Assembly (NCBI GenBank): GCA_007131725.1
Contig: SLPZ01000037.1
Span: forward strand, 1 to 46,277
DNA from: Balneolaceae bacterium
GTDB taxonomy: Bacteria; Bacteroidota; Rhodothermia; Balneolales; Balneolaceae
Direction of reading: 5' to 3'
DNA: 46,277 bases
In this document: piece after piece, positions 25,529-33,223 of the stretch
Layout of the letters: each line of letters starts with the position of its first letter
How positions within the stretch are numbered: the stretch's first letter is position 1
Made by a program: the position numbers and the translations under genes
The notes under the pieces: model-generated
Databases searched by the model: none
The model's input: only the letters and a program-made list of their open reading frames with translations
What the model was told of the DNA's origin: nothing

Positions 25529-25680
25529 AAACCCTCCAGGAGTTCAGTATGTGTTTAGTGAAAAAAGAACCTTCAAGCGTGCGTAAGCTCCTTTAAGCGT
25601 TCATTTGCGACGAAGTGACGCTTGAAGGATCCCGGAAAAGCACCGGTAACTCTTCAAGGTCACTAACCCTTGGAGGGTTT
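25529..25680. repeat. Structured dispersed element, copy B
   Basis: The ends AAACCCTCCA and TGGAGGGTTT are perfect 10-base inverted repeats. Inside are AGTATGTGTTTAG, AGAACCTTCAAGCG, GACGCTTGAAGGATCCCG and TTCAAGGTCACT, all shared with element A at 23296-23483 when that copy is read on the minus strand. A and B bracket the cupin and the Tat-exported oxidoreductase genes in opposite orientations. Confidence 0.75.
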
Positions 25681-25684
25681 TACA

Positions 25685-26962
25685 TCAGATTTTGTACTTA
25701 TCCGGCATTGTAACCACTTTTCCGGTTTTGGTGGCCTCTTCGGCCAGCAGTGTCCAGATAGACGCCCAGTATCCTTCATTCGTCAGTTTTTCGGGTGCAC
25801 TGCCTTTTCTGATAAAGTTGATAAACCCTTCGATGTAAAGCAGGGTGTCGTTCATGGCGTAATCAGGCGAAATGTAATCGCCGCCCAACCGGATTGGCGC
25901 ATTCGGAATCCATGTGGCACCGCCTATCGGGATGGCATCGTTCTCGCCTTCCTGAATATCTTCAATCAAATCCTGAATGGCTGGCGGGTCGTCCGGAAAC
26001 TCCTCAAACTGCATGTTCGATTCCAGTTCGAGTGTACCATCATTCCCCAGCACCTGTACCTGCATCCCGTTGTGTTTGTTGCTGGTGATGCAATCGTAGG
26101 TGAAGTGGATATCTTCTGGATATTCAAATATCAGGGCAAAATTGTCGTAAACCTCTCGCCCGTCAGTGAAATGGTTGATACTCCCGCTTCCCATTACAGA
26201 GAGCGGCCTTTCATCAAGAACCCAGTTCGCAACCTGGAAATGGTGAGAACCGAGCTCGGTAATCATTCCTGCAGAGTATTCATCGTAAAACCGCCAGTTT
26301 CGTTTCCGGTCCAGTTCCGTTCCCCGTCCGCCGGTTCCCCGGTAGAAAACCCAGTCGGTATTTCGGTGCCACCAGGCTCGAAGCATGGTTATCGGGCCAA
26401 TCTCTCCACGCTCGAGCCGCTCCATGGCCTCCAGGTAGATCGGGTTAAAAAGGCGCTGATGGCCGATCAGCATAATTTTTCCGGTTTCTTTGTAGGCATC
26501 ATACATGTCTTTCACATCATCCAGGTGACGCGCCATCGCTTTTTCACAAAATACATCGATGCCCGCTTTCATGCAGTTGATGGTCTGATGGGCATGTTCG
26601 TGAAGCGGTGATGCAATGACCACTCCGTCCAGCTCCACTTTTTCAATCATTTCGCGATAGTCGAAAAATGCCTCTGCTTTGCCGTCGGTCAGTTCAATGG
26701 CTCGTTCGTAATGCGGTTCATACGTATCGCATACGGCGGCAATCTCCAGGTTCAACGATTCCTCCAGCTCTTTCAGGTTTAGCAGCAGTGCGCGGCCTCT
26801 GGATCCAACACCAATTACACCGATACGCACACGGTCGGAAGCACCTCTGCCAACGGGCGCCGGATTGTTAAACACAGAAAACCAGGGCATCGTGGTTGTT
26901 AAAAGCGAACTGCCGGCAAGTGCAGCGGTCATTTCGAGAAATTTTCTTCGGTCTATATACAT
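25685..26962 (-). CDS. Tat-exported Gfo/Idh/MocA oxidoreductase (EKA variant)
   Basis: 425 residues. The leader YIDRRKFLEMTAALAGSSLL is a Tat signal. The NAD(P) site is VRIGVIGVGSRGRALLLNL; the usual EKP triad is EKA in DVFCEKAMARHLDD, followed by GKIMLIGHQRLFNP. SAGMITELGSHHFQVANWVL carries the conserved His. The loss of the EKP proline is a family variation in exported relatives, so activity should not be excluded. The start is 7 bases after the apbE stop, so the two are co-transcribed. The substrate is unknown; the uronate context suggests an extracytoplasmic sugar acid or glycoside. Confidence 0.87.
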   Translation of the reverse strand: MYIDRRKFLEMTAALAGSSLLTTTMPWFSVFNNPAPVGRGASDRVRIGVIGVGSRGRALLLNLKELEESLNLEIAAVCDTYEPHYERAIELTDGKAEAFFDYREMIEKVELDGVVIASPLHEHAHQTINCMKAGIDVFCEKAMARHLDDVKDMYDAYKETGKIMLIGHQRLFNPIYLEAMERLERGEIGPITMLRAWWHRNTDWVFYRGTGGRGTELDRKRNWRFYDEYSAGMITELGSHHFQVANWVLDERPLSVMGSGSINHFTDGREVYDNFALIFEYPEDIHFTYDCITSNKHNGMQVQVLGNDGTLELESNMQFEEFPDDPPAIQDLIEDIQEGENDAIPIGGATWIPNAPIRLGGDYISPDYAMNDTLLYIEGFINFIRKGSAPEKLTNEGYWASIWTLLAEEATKTGKVVTMPDKYKI

Positions 26963-26969
26963 GGTTCAA

Positions 26970-27899
26970 TTATTCAGTTTGTAGTTCTTCAAAGGTTTTA
27001 ACAATGGCTTCTCCGGATTCATAATCAACGGAGATTACTTCAAGGTTATCATACTGCTCTTTTATATCTTCAATTTTTTCTTCAGGCAGCACCAGAAATG
27101 CGGTTGACAACATTTCAGCCAGCAACGGTGATTCCGAGCAGACACTGACGGAACGCAACTGTTCGATCGGCTCTCCGGTTTTCGGATCAATGACGTGCCG
27201 GTGATTTTTCAGCATGCCGTTATCCGCCACAAAAAAGTTGCTCGATGTGGAAACCGATCCGCCGCTAACCCTGAACTCATGGATACTTTTTCCCGGATTC
27301 AGGTAGTCATTCATCCCGATTTTCCAGGAATCCCCGGCGGGATGATTTCCCGCTGCAAGCACCGAACTCTCACCAAAACTGATGAAGGCACTTTCCACGG
27401 ATGAATCGCTTAGCAGTTCGCCGATTTTTTCCAGGGCATATCCCTTTCCAAAACCACCCAGATCAATCTCAATTTGATTATTGCTGAATTGGACTGATTT
27501 TTTTTCGTCATCGACATTGACATGCTGCAAGCCGAGATTTTTTTTCAATTGAGCAAACTCATCGACTTCAGCATTTGATTGCGGTTGGTTTTTCCAGAAA
27601 TCCATCAGTGGCCGCAGTGTTAAATCGAAAGCACCATCGGTAAGCTGCCAGCAAAATCTGCACGCATTCAAAATGTCAAAAATCTCATCATCTACAATCA
27701 CCGGTTTCTCTTTAGCATGCTTATTAAGCCGGGAAATGTCGCTGTCCGGCAGAAAACGGCTTAGTTTTTTTTCAATGCGCAACACCTCATCCTTCATTAA
27801 ATAAAAAACCCGTTCTGCCGTATCATCATCCATCCCGGGCAGCAGGGCATGAAAACGGGTGCCCATTGCAAAAAACCGATTGTGATAAACATTTTTCAT
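26970..27899 (-). CDS. apbE: ApbE-family FAD:protein FMN transferase, without signal peptide
   Basis: 309 residues. ApbE proteins move FMN from FAD onto a Thr or Ser of a target protein. Core motifs are FFAMGTRFHALL (9-20), LSRFLPDSDISRLN, LTDGAFDLTLRPLMDFW, EIDLGGFGKGYALEKI (the FAD/metal site) and HVIDPKTGEPIEQLRSVSV. Unlike most ApbEs it starts directly with MKNVYHNRFFAMGT, with no signal or lipobox, so the product seems cytoplasmic. It is translated just ahead of the Tat-exported oxidoreductase gene. Tat cargo folds in the cytoplasm, so a flavinylated partner could in principle be loaded before export; no obvious ApbE target motif was seen in the neighbours. Confidence 0.9.
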   Translation of the reverse strand: MKNVYHNRFFAMGTRFHALLPGMDDDTAERVFYLMKDEVLRIEKKLSRFLPDSDISRLNKHAKEKPVIVDDEIFDILNACRFCWQLTDGAFDLTLRPLMDFWKNQPQSNAEVDEFAQLKKNLGLQHVNVDDEKKSVQFSNNQIEIDLGGFGKGYALEKIGELLSDSSVESAFISFGESSVLAAGNHPAGDSWKIGMNDYLNPGKSIHEFRVSGGSVSTSSNFFVADNGMLKNHRHVIDPKTGEPIEQLRSVSVCSESPLLAEMLSTAFLVLPEEKIEDIKEQYDNLEVISVDYESGEAIVKTFEELQTE

Positions 27900-27971
27900 T
27901 AATAGATAATAATATTTTAACCGCTCTTTTTCAGAACAGATTGAATGAAACGGGAAAAAACCTGTAAATTT

Positions 27972-28011
27972 TCATGCAATAATTTGCATATATCATGCAA
28001 CCTATGTGCAA
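27972..28011. promoter_or_regulatory. TTGCAT-rich cluster upstream of apbE
   Basis: Within 40 bases the motif occurs in both orientations: CATGCAA, TTTGCATA, CATGCAA and TGTGCAAG. The spacing of about 10-12 bases between units would place them on one face of the helix. It lies about 75-110 bases upstream of the apbE start, in the only gap between apbE and the preceding operon. A related TTTTGCATAAA tandem precedes the gene at 17923. Confidence 0.35.
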
Positions 28012-28075
28012 GATTTTGGTTGATGGTTTCTTATAGCAGGATTTTTCCGTGTTGCCGCACTATTCATCCACTTAT

Positions 28076-29125
28076 TTAAAGCTGAATTATGTTAACGGGT
28101 GAAACAGCTTTTTGATGTTCCGAAGAAAGATAAATGGCCTCCGCCAATGCAAGTGATCGCAGGCTGTCTTCTCCGGAAACCGCCGGTTCACTATCAGACA
28201 AAATTGCATCCACAATTTGCTGATACTGTTTTTGATGCGGGCCGGCCGTCATACCAGAAAGAGGACTCTCAGAACCGGAACTAATGTCTTTTTTTTCATT
28301 TTTTCCCTTTTCTTCATGCTTTTGTTTGATTTGCAAATGATCATCCGTTAGAACTGCCGTTGCCTTAGTCCCGTTAATCTCAATGATTCTCGGCTGGGCG
28401 GGCATGACCGATGTCGATGCCTCAAACACTCCCATTGCACCATTTTCGAATTTCATGGCAGCCACTGCATTATCTTCGGCTTCAATTCCGGGATGCGTTA
28501 ATGTATCTTTAAAAGCGGATACCGACTCCACATCGCCCAGCAGCCAAATCAGGAGGTCAAGAGTGTGGATGGCCTGATTGATCACAGCACCGCCGCCATC
28601 CAGTTTCAAAGTCCCTCTCCATCCTGATTCCGTGTAATACTCCTGATCGCGGTACCATTTCACAGCCGCCCTGGCCAGTACGGGCTTGCCGAGCTTCCCA
28701 TCATCAAGGGCTCGTTTCATCTGAACCGCCCCATCAATAAACCGGTTCTGATATATCACCGCCAGCTTTACTCCATTTTGCCGGCAGCATTCGATAAGCT
28801 CTTTTCCGCGTTTAACGGTTACTTCGATCGGCTTTTCCATGATTACATGCTTACCCGCTTCGGCTGCCATTTTCCCATATTCGAGATGGGTGCCGCTGGG
28901 AGTACAGATGGTTACAGCATCAAGTTTTCCGCGAGTCAATAAATCTTCAAACGAAGAGTAAACGGGTACACCGAATTCTTTAGAAAATGCGTCGCGGTTG
29001 GTTTTGCTCCGGCTGCAAGCGGCTGTCAGCACAGCCCGGTTCAACGCTGTGATTGCCCGGGCATGAGTGGCAGCAATATTTCCAAGGCCCGCTATACCGA
29101 ATTTTAACGAACTCAGTTCATTCAT
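28076..29125 (-). CDS. Cytoplasmic Gfo/Idh/MocA dehydrogenase
   Basis: 349 residues with no signal sequence. The NAD(P) fold begins LKFGIAGLGNIAATHARAI; HVIMEKPIEV carries the EKP motif and LAVIYQNRF follows. The active-site stretch is GTLKLDGGGAVINQAIHTLDLLIWLLGDV, with the conserved His, as in sugar 3-dehydrogenases of the WlbA type. It is the only clearly cytoplasmic member of the five in this island. Its first codon overlaps the stop of the DUF6807 lipoprotein gene by 4 bases, implying linked expression. It probably acts on an imported sugar or sugar acid; the exact substrate is not known. Confidence 0.87.
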   Translation of the reverse strand: MNELSSLKFGIAGLGNIAATHARAITALNRAVLTAACSRSKTNRDAFSKEFGVPVYSSFEDLLTRGKLDAVTICTPSGTHLEYGKMAAEAGKHVIMEKPIEVTVKRGKELIECCRQNGVKLAVIYQNRFIDGAVQMKRALDDGKLGKPVLARAAVKWYRDQEYYTESGWRGTLKLDGGGAVINQAIHTLDLLIWLLGDVESVSAFKDTLTHPGIEAEDNAVAAMKFENGAMGVFEASTSVMPAQPRIIEINGTKATAVLTDDHLQIKQKHEEKGKNEKKDISSGSESPLSGMTAGPHQKQYQQIVDAILSDSEPAVSGEDSLRSLALAEAIYLSSEHQKAVSPVNIIQL

Positions 29126-30282
29126 CCTGCATACTTCTGATACATCGCTTCGATCTCCTCAACTGAGGGAGCTTCGCCGTCCATTATCCAGAATCTGTAG
29201 TTGATAAATACAGGCGCACCTTCCGACTGCTGATAGGAGAAAAATTCACCAAAACGTCCATATAATCTCTCTGACATCTCCTTTACACGGCCGGGATTGT
29301 CCGGATGGCTCATGTAAACCACGGTGTAGGTGTTGCCTTCAATTTCGAACTGCATGGCATTCCAGGGCATGTTTTCCCGCTCACCTTCAGCGAGCTCATA
29401 ATCCTGCGGATAGTCGGCCCAGTCGGCGGGACGGATAAATCTTGTGTTTTCACGATTATCAGCCACATACTGTGCGGCACGAAACTGAACACCGGCATGC
29501 TGCAAGTCTCCGTCGAGACGGATCAGTCCGGCAATGGCATACATTTCGATGCTGATGTCTACAATATAGCTGTTATCGTCATGCACCCAGGAGCGGATAT
29601 CGCGACGCTCTTCCAGCCATACTTCGTCATCGGGCGCCGTCCAGTTAATCTGGGCAATATGTCCGCCGAATACAGGGCCTTCAAATTCATCCAGGTACCG
29701 GCTGTGCTCCAGGTGTTCGCCGTCATTGGCATGCCAAAAATCCATTACACGGTCGCCGATACTCACTTGATTGTAACCAAAGAAAATGCCTCTGTGGTGC
29801 GAAAACAATCCGCCCGGGCCTTTGGTGATAATTTTATCACTTACAGGGCTGAATACGTGATGGAAAGCTTTTTTTGTTTCTTCGGCATTGTCCGGGTCAA
29901 ATACAGGATGCTCGTACTGAAGCAGCGGCTGCCCGTTGTGAACCAGCCTGGTGGAGTGATCATCCACCTGTTCCCAGGCATATTCTGTATCAGCACATTC
30001 TGCGTCTGTGCGTATGGCATATTCAACCGTTTCGCCGGCCTGCTGATTGGCAAACCACCAGACATAGGCTCTTGATGCCGTAATTCGCTCAACCTGTGCC
30101 GGTATCAGCTCATCGTTTGCCTGAAGGCAGATGCCCCCGGTTACCTCGGCCAGCGGCACATTCACGGATACCAATGCCCGGTCGAGATCTGCATCGGCCG
30201 TGTATTCAAAAGTGTCGTAATCCGGCCCGTTGCAATTGGCCGCAAATAAAAAAAGTAGTAGAATAACTGAAAGTTTTCTCAT
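29122..30282 (-). CDS. DUF6807 ('PmoA-like') lipoprotein
   Basis: 386 residues. A lipoprotein signal ends at FAANC (Cys17). The domain is the one databases label 'methane oxygenase PmoA' (DUF6807), with KGPGGLFSHHRGIFFGYNQVSI and TWTAPDDE-like strand segments; it has nothing to do with methane monooxygenase membrane subunits. The conserved HHRG.F and later QFRAAQYVADN fit a beta-sandwich with a His-rich pocket. A paralogue is encoded 23 bases upstream (30306-31517) and a Gfo dehydrogenase gene overlaps its 3' end. It probably acts in the periplasm or on the cell surface. The biochemical function of the family is unknown. Confidence 0.82.
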   Translation of the reverse strand: MRKLSVILLLFLFAANCNGPDYDTFEYTADADLDRALVSVNVPLAEVTGGICLQANDELIPAQVERITASRAYVWWFANQQAGETVEYAIRTDAECADTEYAWEQVDDHSTRLVHNGQPLLQYEHPVFDPDNAEETKKAFHHVFSPVSDKIITKGPGGLFSHHRGIFFGYNQVSIGDRVMDFWHANDGEHLEHSRYLDEFEGPVFGGHIAQINWTAPDDEVWLEERRDIRSWVHDDNSYIVDISIEMYAIAGLIRLDGDLQHAGVQFRAAQYVADNRENTRFIRPADWADYPQDYELAEGERENMPWNAMQFEIEGNTYTVVYMSHPDNPGRVKEMSERLYGRFGEFFSYQQSEGAPVFINYRFWIMDGEAPSVEEIEAMYQKYAG

Positions 30283-30305
30283 CGTTTTATGTTTTGGTTA
30301 TCTGT

Positions 30306-31517
30306 TTAATCATTTGTTTTTGAAACTGTTACACCCGGCGGATAAGCAAAATCGTTCCACAGCTTATCAAGTTTTTCCGGATCGGGTTCACCATCGTATG
30401 TAATATAACGATACCTGACAACATAGGGCGAACCGGGTTCGATAGACATTTCTCCCAGCTGTTGAGGAGCGTAATTAAAAAACGGTTCATTCGGATGGAT
30501 GCGAACCGGCTGCGGATGCCTGAAATTGGATGGATGGCTCATGATGGCAATACCGGCAAGCTGCCCATCGCTGTGCCCACCAATGTGTGTCCAGTTTACG
30601 CGGGTGGCGTGGCCGTCTCTGCCGAGGCCGTCAGACGTTAAGAAAGTGCAATTATCCGGATCATCCCAATCTTTGTGGCCGCGAAAGCCCACACCGCCGT
30701 AACGGTATTCCGGCAACACCAGCGGACTCGAAGTATTCGCAGTTTGGGAAACAACCAGGTCGAATTTATGATATCCTTCCGGCGATTTAAACACCCGAAC
30801 CTGCCACTCCTCGTTCAGTGCAATGACCGGTTCATCCCCCGAAAAATCCTCAAAAAAGTGATGGGAACGGAATCCGGAAAATACCGGCCCCTGCCAGGTT
30901 TCTTCAAGGCGTTCGGCATGATTAACCCTGCCGGTGTAGTTGTGAATATTCCAGAAATCGGGGGTTCGGCCCTGAAATTCAGTGTTTGTCCACGCCGACC
31001 ATATTCCGGAGTGATGTGGATGCATGTCAACATTCAGATGATTGGTAAGCACGGTTCCTGCAGGTGAATAAACCGGATGAATATAACCGCCGCGTTTATA
31101 ATCCAAATCCAGTTCATCCGGAATGGTGTTATATCCGTGATAGTAGCTTAGCACTTCACGGCCACTGTTTTGGATCACAATTGTATTTTCATCTGTTTGA
31201 TATTGAACTTCACTGCCGGCTGAGCTTTTTTCACCTTCTAACAGAAATGTTTTGGACTCTCCGGCGGACAGATCATCCAGGATGAACCAACCGCGGTTGT
31301 TGCGGTCAACTTGGAGCGGTTTTTCTTCACCGTTATCACCGGTTATTGAATAAACTCCTGCTTCAATTTCGCCGGGAAAATAAAATGACACAACAGAGTT
31401 TGAACGGTCAAAATCTCCGGCAGACACCGATATTTGATAGGATTGGGCAAAAAGCCCGCTAACACCAAAAAGTAATGTAATCAAAATCGCTAAAATAGCT
31501 CTTAAAATAATATGCAT
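30306..31517 (-). CDS. DUF6807 ('PmoA-like') secreted protein
   Basis: 403 residues. A cleavable signal peptide (ILAILITLLFGVSGLFAQ) is present and no lipobox. The core carries the same features as the neighbour at 29122: DMHPHHSGIWSAWTNTEF, WQGPVFSGFRSHHFFEDFSG and LPEYRYGGVGFRGHKDWDD. The many His and Asp residues could bind a metal or a sugar acid. It starts 54 bases after the uxaC stop and precedes the second DUF6807 gene by 23 bases, so one transcript may run uxaC, DUF6807, DUF6807, Gfo. The function is unknown. Confidence 0.8.
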   Translation of the reverse strand: MHIILRAILAILITLLFGVSGLFAQSYQISVSAGDFDRSNSVVSFYFPGEIEAGVYSITGDNGEEKPLQVDRNNRGWFILDDLSAGESKTFLLEGEKSSAGSEVQYQTDENTIVIQNSGREVLSYYHGYNTIPDELDLDYKRGGYIHPVYSPAGTVLTNHLNVDMHPHHSGIWSAWTNTEFQGRTPDFWNIHNYTGRVNHAERLEETWQGPVFSGFRSHHFFEDFSGDEPVIALNEEWQVRVFKSPEGYHKFDLVVSQTANTSSPLVLPEYRYGGVGFRGHKDWDDPDNCTFLTSDGLGRDGHATRVNWTHIGGHSDGQLAGIAIMSHPSNFRHPQPVRIHPNEPFFNYAPQQLGEMSIEPGSPYVVRYRYITYDGEPDPEKLDKLWNDFAYPPGVTVSKTND

Positions 31518-31571
31518 GGCCAGTAAAATTTATGGGTTTAATTTGTGAATACTAACTACCGGTTTCGGTGG

Positions 31572-32993
31572 TCATTCATCTGAATCATATCTGAAATACT
31601 TTTTCGTATTTAAGTAACAGATTTTTTCAATTAAATGGGATAAAAGTTCAATGTCATTCGGTATCAGGCCTTTTTCAGCGTCGTTTCCGATTACATTGCA
31701 AAGTATCCGTCGGAAATAGTCGTGCCGTGAAAATGAAAGAAAGCTTCTCGAATCAGTTGTCATCCCGATAAATTCGCTTAGCACACCCATGTTCGAAATC
31801 ACTTCAAGCTGGTTTTCGATGCCGTTTTTTTGATCCAGGTGCCACCATGGAGGGCCGTGCTGCATTTTACCGGGTATGGTTCCGTCCTGGAAATTTCCCG
31901 TCATGGTAGCAAACACTTCATTATCGCAGGGATTGTTGTTGTACAGAACCGTTCGGGGAAGTTTGTTGTCCCTGTCCAGCCGGTCGAGCAGGCGTGAAAG
32001 CGGCCGGGCCGTTTCAAAATCACCCATCGAATCAAAACCGGTATCGGGGCCGAGTTTTTTCATCATCCTGCTGTTATTATTGCGCAGCGCCCCGATATGG
32101 AGCTGATACACCCATTCTTTCTCGTGATCCATCAGGCCGCTATAGTGAAGAAATGCCGATTTAAATTTCCTCTCTTCCTGCTCCAAAACCGGTTTCCCCG
32201 AAAGTGCTTTCTGGAAAATCGTATTGCACTCTTTATCTGTGAATTCATCAGAAAACGGCTCCGTAATCCCATGGTCGGATGCCCGGCAGCCCATCTCATG
32301 GAAAAAATCGTGGCGGAGTTTGATAGCATCCAGGAAATCCTGAAAAGATGAAATGCTTTTATCTGAAGATGCTTCCAGCTTATTGACCCATACTTTAAAC
32401 TGATCCGGATTTTCAACTTTCATACCGGCATCCGGCCGGAAGGTGGGAACCATCAAAAAATCGGTGTTTTTCTCTTTTTGGTATGCCTGATGATACTCGA
32501 GCGAATCGGTGGGATCGTCGGTGGTAGCAACCACTTCAACCCGGAATTGCTGAAGCAAGCTTCGTGTAGAAAATTCAGGGGATTTTAGCATTTCGTTGCA
32601 CTCGTCCCAGATCTCCTCAGCAGTTTCCCCATTCAGCAGGCGGCCGTTTATCCCGAATGGAAAAGCCAGCTCCATGTGCGTCCAGTGATAGAGCGGGTTT
32701 CTCAATGTTTTGGGGACGGTTTCTGCCCAGGCTAAAAATTTATCTTTGTCAGTTGCATCTCCGGTAATGTACTTTTCATCCACACCGCAGGCCCGCATTG
32801 CCCGCCATTTGTAGTGATCTCCCGCAAGCCAGATTTGTGTGAGATTTTTGTAGTTCACATCCTGCACAATTTCATCCGGAGGCAGATGGTTGTGATAGTC
32901 AATCACCGGCAGATCAACAGCCATACCATAATAAAGCCTGCGTGCAGTTTCGTTTTCAAGCAGAAAATTTTCGTGAATAAATGGGGTTTTCAT
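31572..32993 (-). CDS. uxaC: Glucuronate/galacturonate isomerase
   Basis: 473 residues, the normal length. The enzyme converts D-glucuronate to D-fructuronate and D-galacturonate to D-tagaturonate in the cytoplasm. Recognisable blocks are DLPVIDYHNHLPPDEI with the metal-binding HNH, TQIWLAGDHYKWRAMRACGV, NPLYHWTHMELAFPFGI, VVATTDDPTDSLEYH, GMTTDSRSFLSFSRHDYFRRI and the C-terminal helices. It lies 230 bases downstream of kdgK, across a tandem-repeat gap, and probably has its own promoter. Its product is fed to the SDR reductase directly or through UxaE. Confidence 0.95.
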   Translation of the reverse strand: MKTPFIHENFLLENETARRLYYGMAVDLPVIDYHNHLPPDEIVQDVNYKNLTQIWLAGDHYKWRAMRACGVDEKYITGDATDKDKFLAWAETVPKTLRNPLYHWTHMELAFPFGINGRLLNGETAEEIWDECNEMLKSPEFSTRSLLQQFRVEVVATTDDPTDSLEYHQAYQKEKNTDFLMVPTFRPDAGMKVENPDQFKVWVNKLEASSDKSISSFQDFLDAIKLRHDFFHEMGCRASDHGITEPFSDEFTDKECNTIFQKALSGKPVLEQEERKFKSAFLHYSGLMDHEKEWVYQLHIGALRNNNSRMMKKLGPDTGFDSMGDFETARPLSRLLDRLDRDNKLPRTVLYNNNPCDNEVFATMTGNFQDGTIPGKMQHGPPWWHLDQKNGIENQLEVISNMGVLSEFIGMTTDSRSFLSFSRHDYFRRILCNVIGNDAEKGLIPNDIELLSHLIEKICYLNTKKYFRYDSDE

Positions 32994-33031
32994 TGTTTTT
33001 GAGTATTTCAGTATTGAGTATCAAGTAGTGA

Positions 33032-33090
33032 GAAGGCAGACGGCAAAAGGCAAAAGGCAGAAGGCAGAAGGCAGAAGGCAGAAGGCAAAA
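33032..33090. repeat. Tandem GGCAGAA/GGCAAAA heptamers
   Basis: About eight 7-base units, alternating between GGCAGAA and GGCAAAA, run from 33032 to 33090 in the gap upstream of uxaC. The reverse complement of the run, TTCTGCC units, appears at 33193-33219, so the two runs could pair around about 100 bases that contain the palindrome at 33094-33118. Slippage between units can be expected. Confidence 0.8.
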
Positions 33091-33093
33091 GTA

Positions 33094-33118
33094 TGGCGCA
33101 AACGTCCCGTTTGTGCCA
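33094..33118. repeat. GCGCAAACG/CGTTTGTGC palindrome, copy 2
   Basis: TGGCGCAAACG and CGTTTGTGCCA flank TCC; 10 of 11 pairs match. It is the longer copy of the hairpin at 25400-25420 and sits directly after the heptamer run. Confidence 0.65.
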
Positions 33119-33192
33119 TTTTCTAAAACAACAGTAATATTTTGAAAATTTCTAATAATCTAATATCCAATTAATCTACTGCACCCATTTCA

Positions 33193-33219
33193 CTTCTGCC
33201 TTCTGCCTTCTGCCTTCTC
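33193..33219. repeat. Tandem TTCTGCC heptamers, inverted relative to 33032-33090
   Basis: About four TTCTGCC units end just before the kdgK stop codon near 33224. They are the reverse complement of the upstream heptamers and could form a long stem with them. The position at the end of the kdgK operon suggests a possible transcript-end role. Confidence 0.75.
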
Positions 33220-33223
33220 ACGC

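Larger units (their letters stand above)
25334..25684. other. Repeat-bearing gap between two oxidoreductase genes
   Basis: About 350 bases without a gene. The first part has the palindrome at 25400-25420 and a second GGTGCAAACGTC fragment at about 25444; the last part is structured element B. A short GAACAATCAATC-rich stretch just upstream of 25333 is the probable promoter side of the minus-strand gene. Confidence 0.5.

Noticed and set aside
25670-26611. A long plus-strand frame (313 codons) antisense to the Tat-exported oxidoreductase
   Set aside because: The minus strand encodes a clear Gfo/Idh/MocA protein with a Tat leader across the same bases; the antisense translation is Phe/His/Val-rich, with no family match.
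29305-30075. A plus-strand frame (256 codons) antisense to the DUF6807 lipoprotein gene
   Set aside because: The opposite strand carries the conserved DUF6807 protein; the antisense frame lacks domain features and is a codon-bias shadow.
29122-31517. Methane or ammonia monooxygenase subunit genes, as the name 'PmoA family' might imply
   Set aside because: The proteins are soluble exported beta-rich proteins (DUF6807) without the membrane helices of particulate monooxygenase, and no pmoB or pmoC is nearby.
33032-33219. A possible CRISPR array
   Set aside because: The repeat unit is 7 bases and contiguous, with no spacers and no cas genes.
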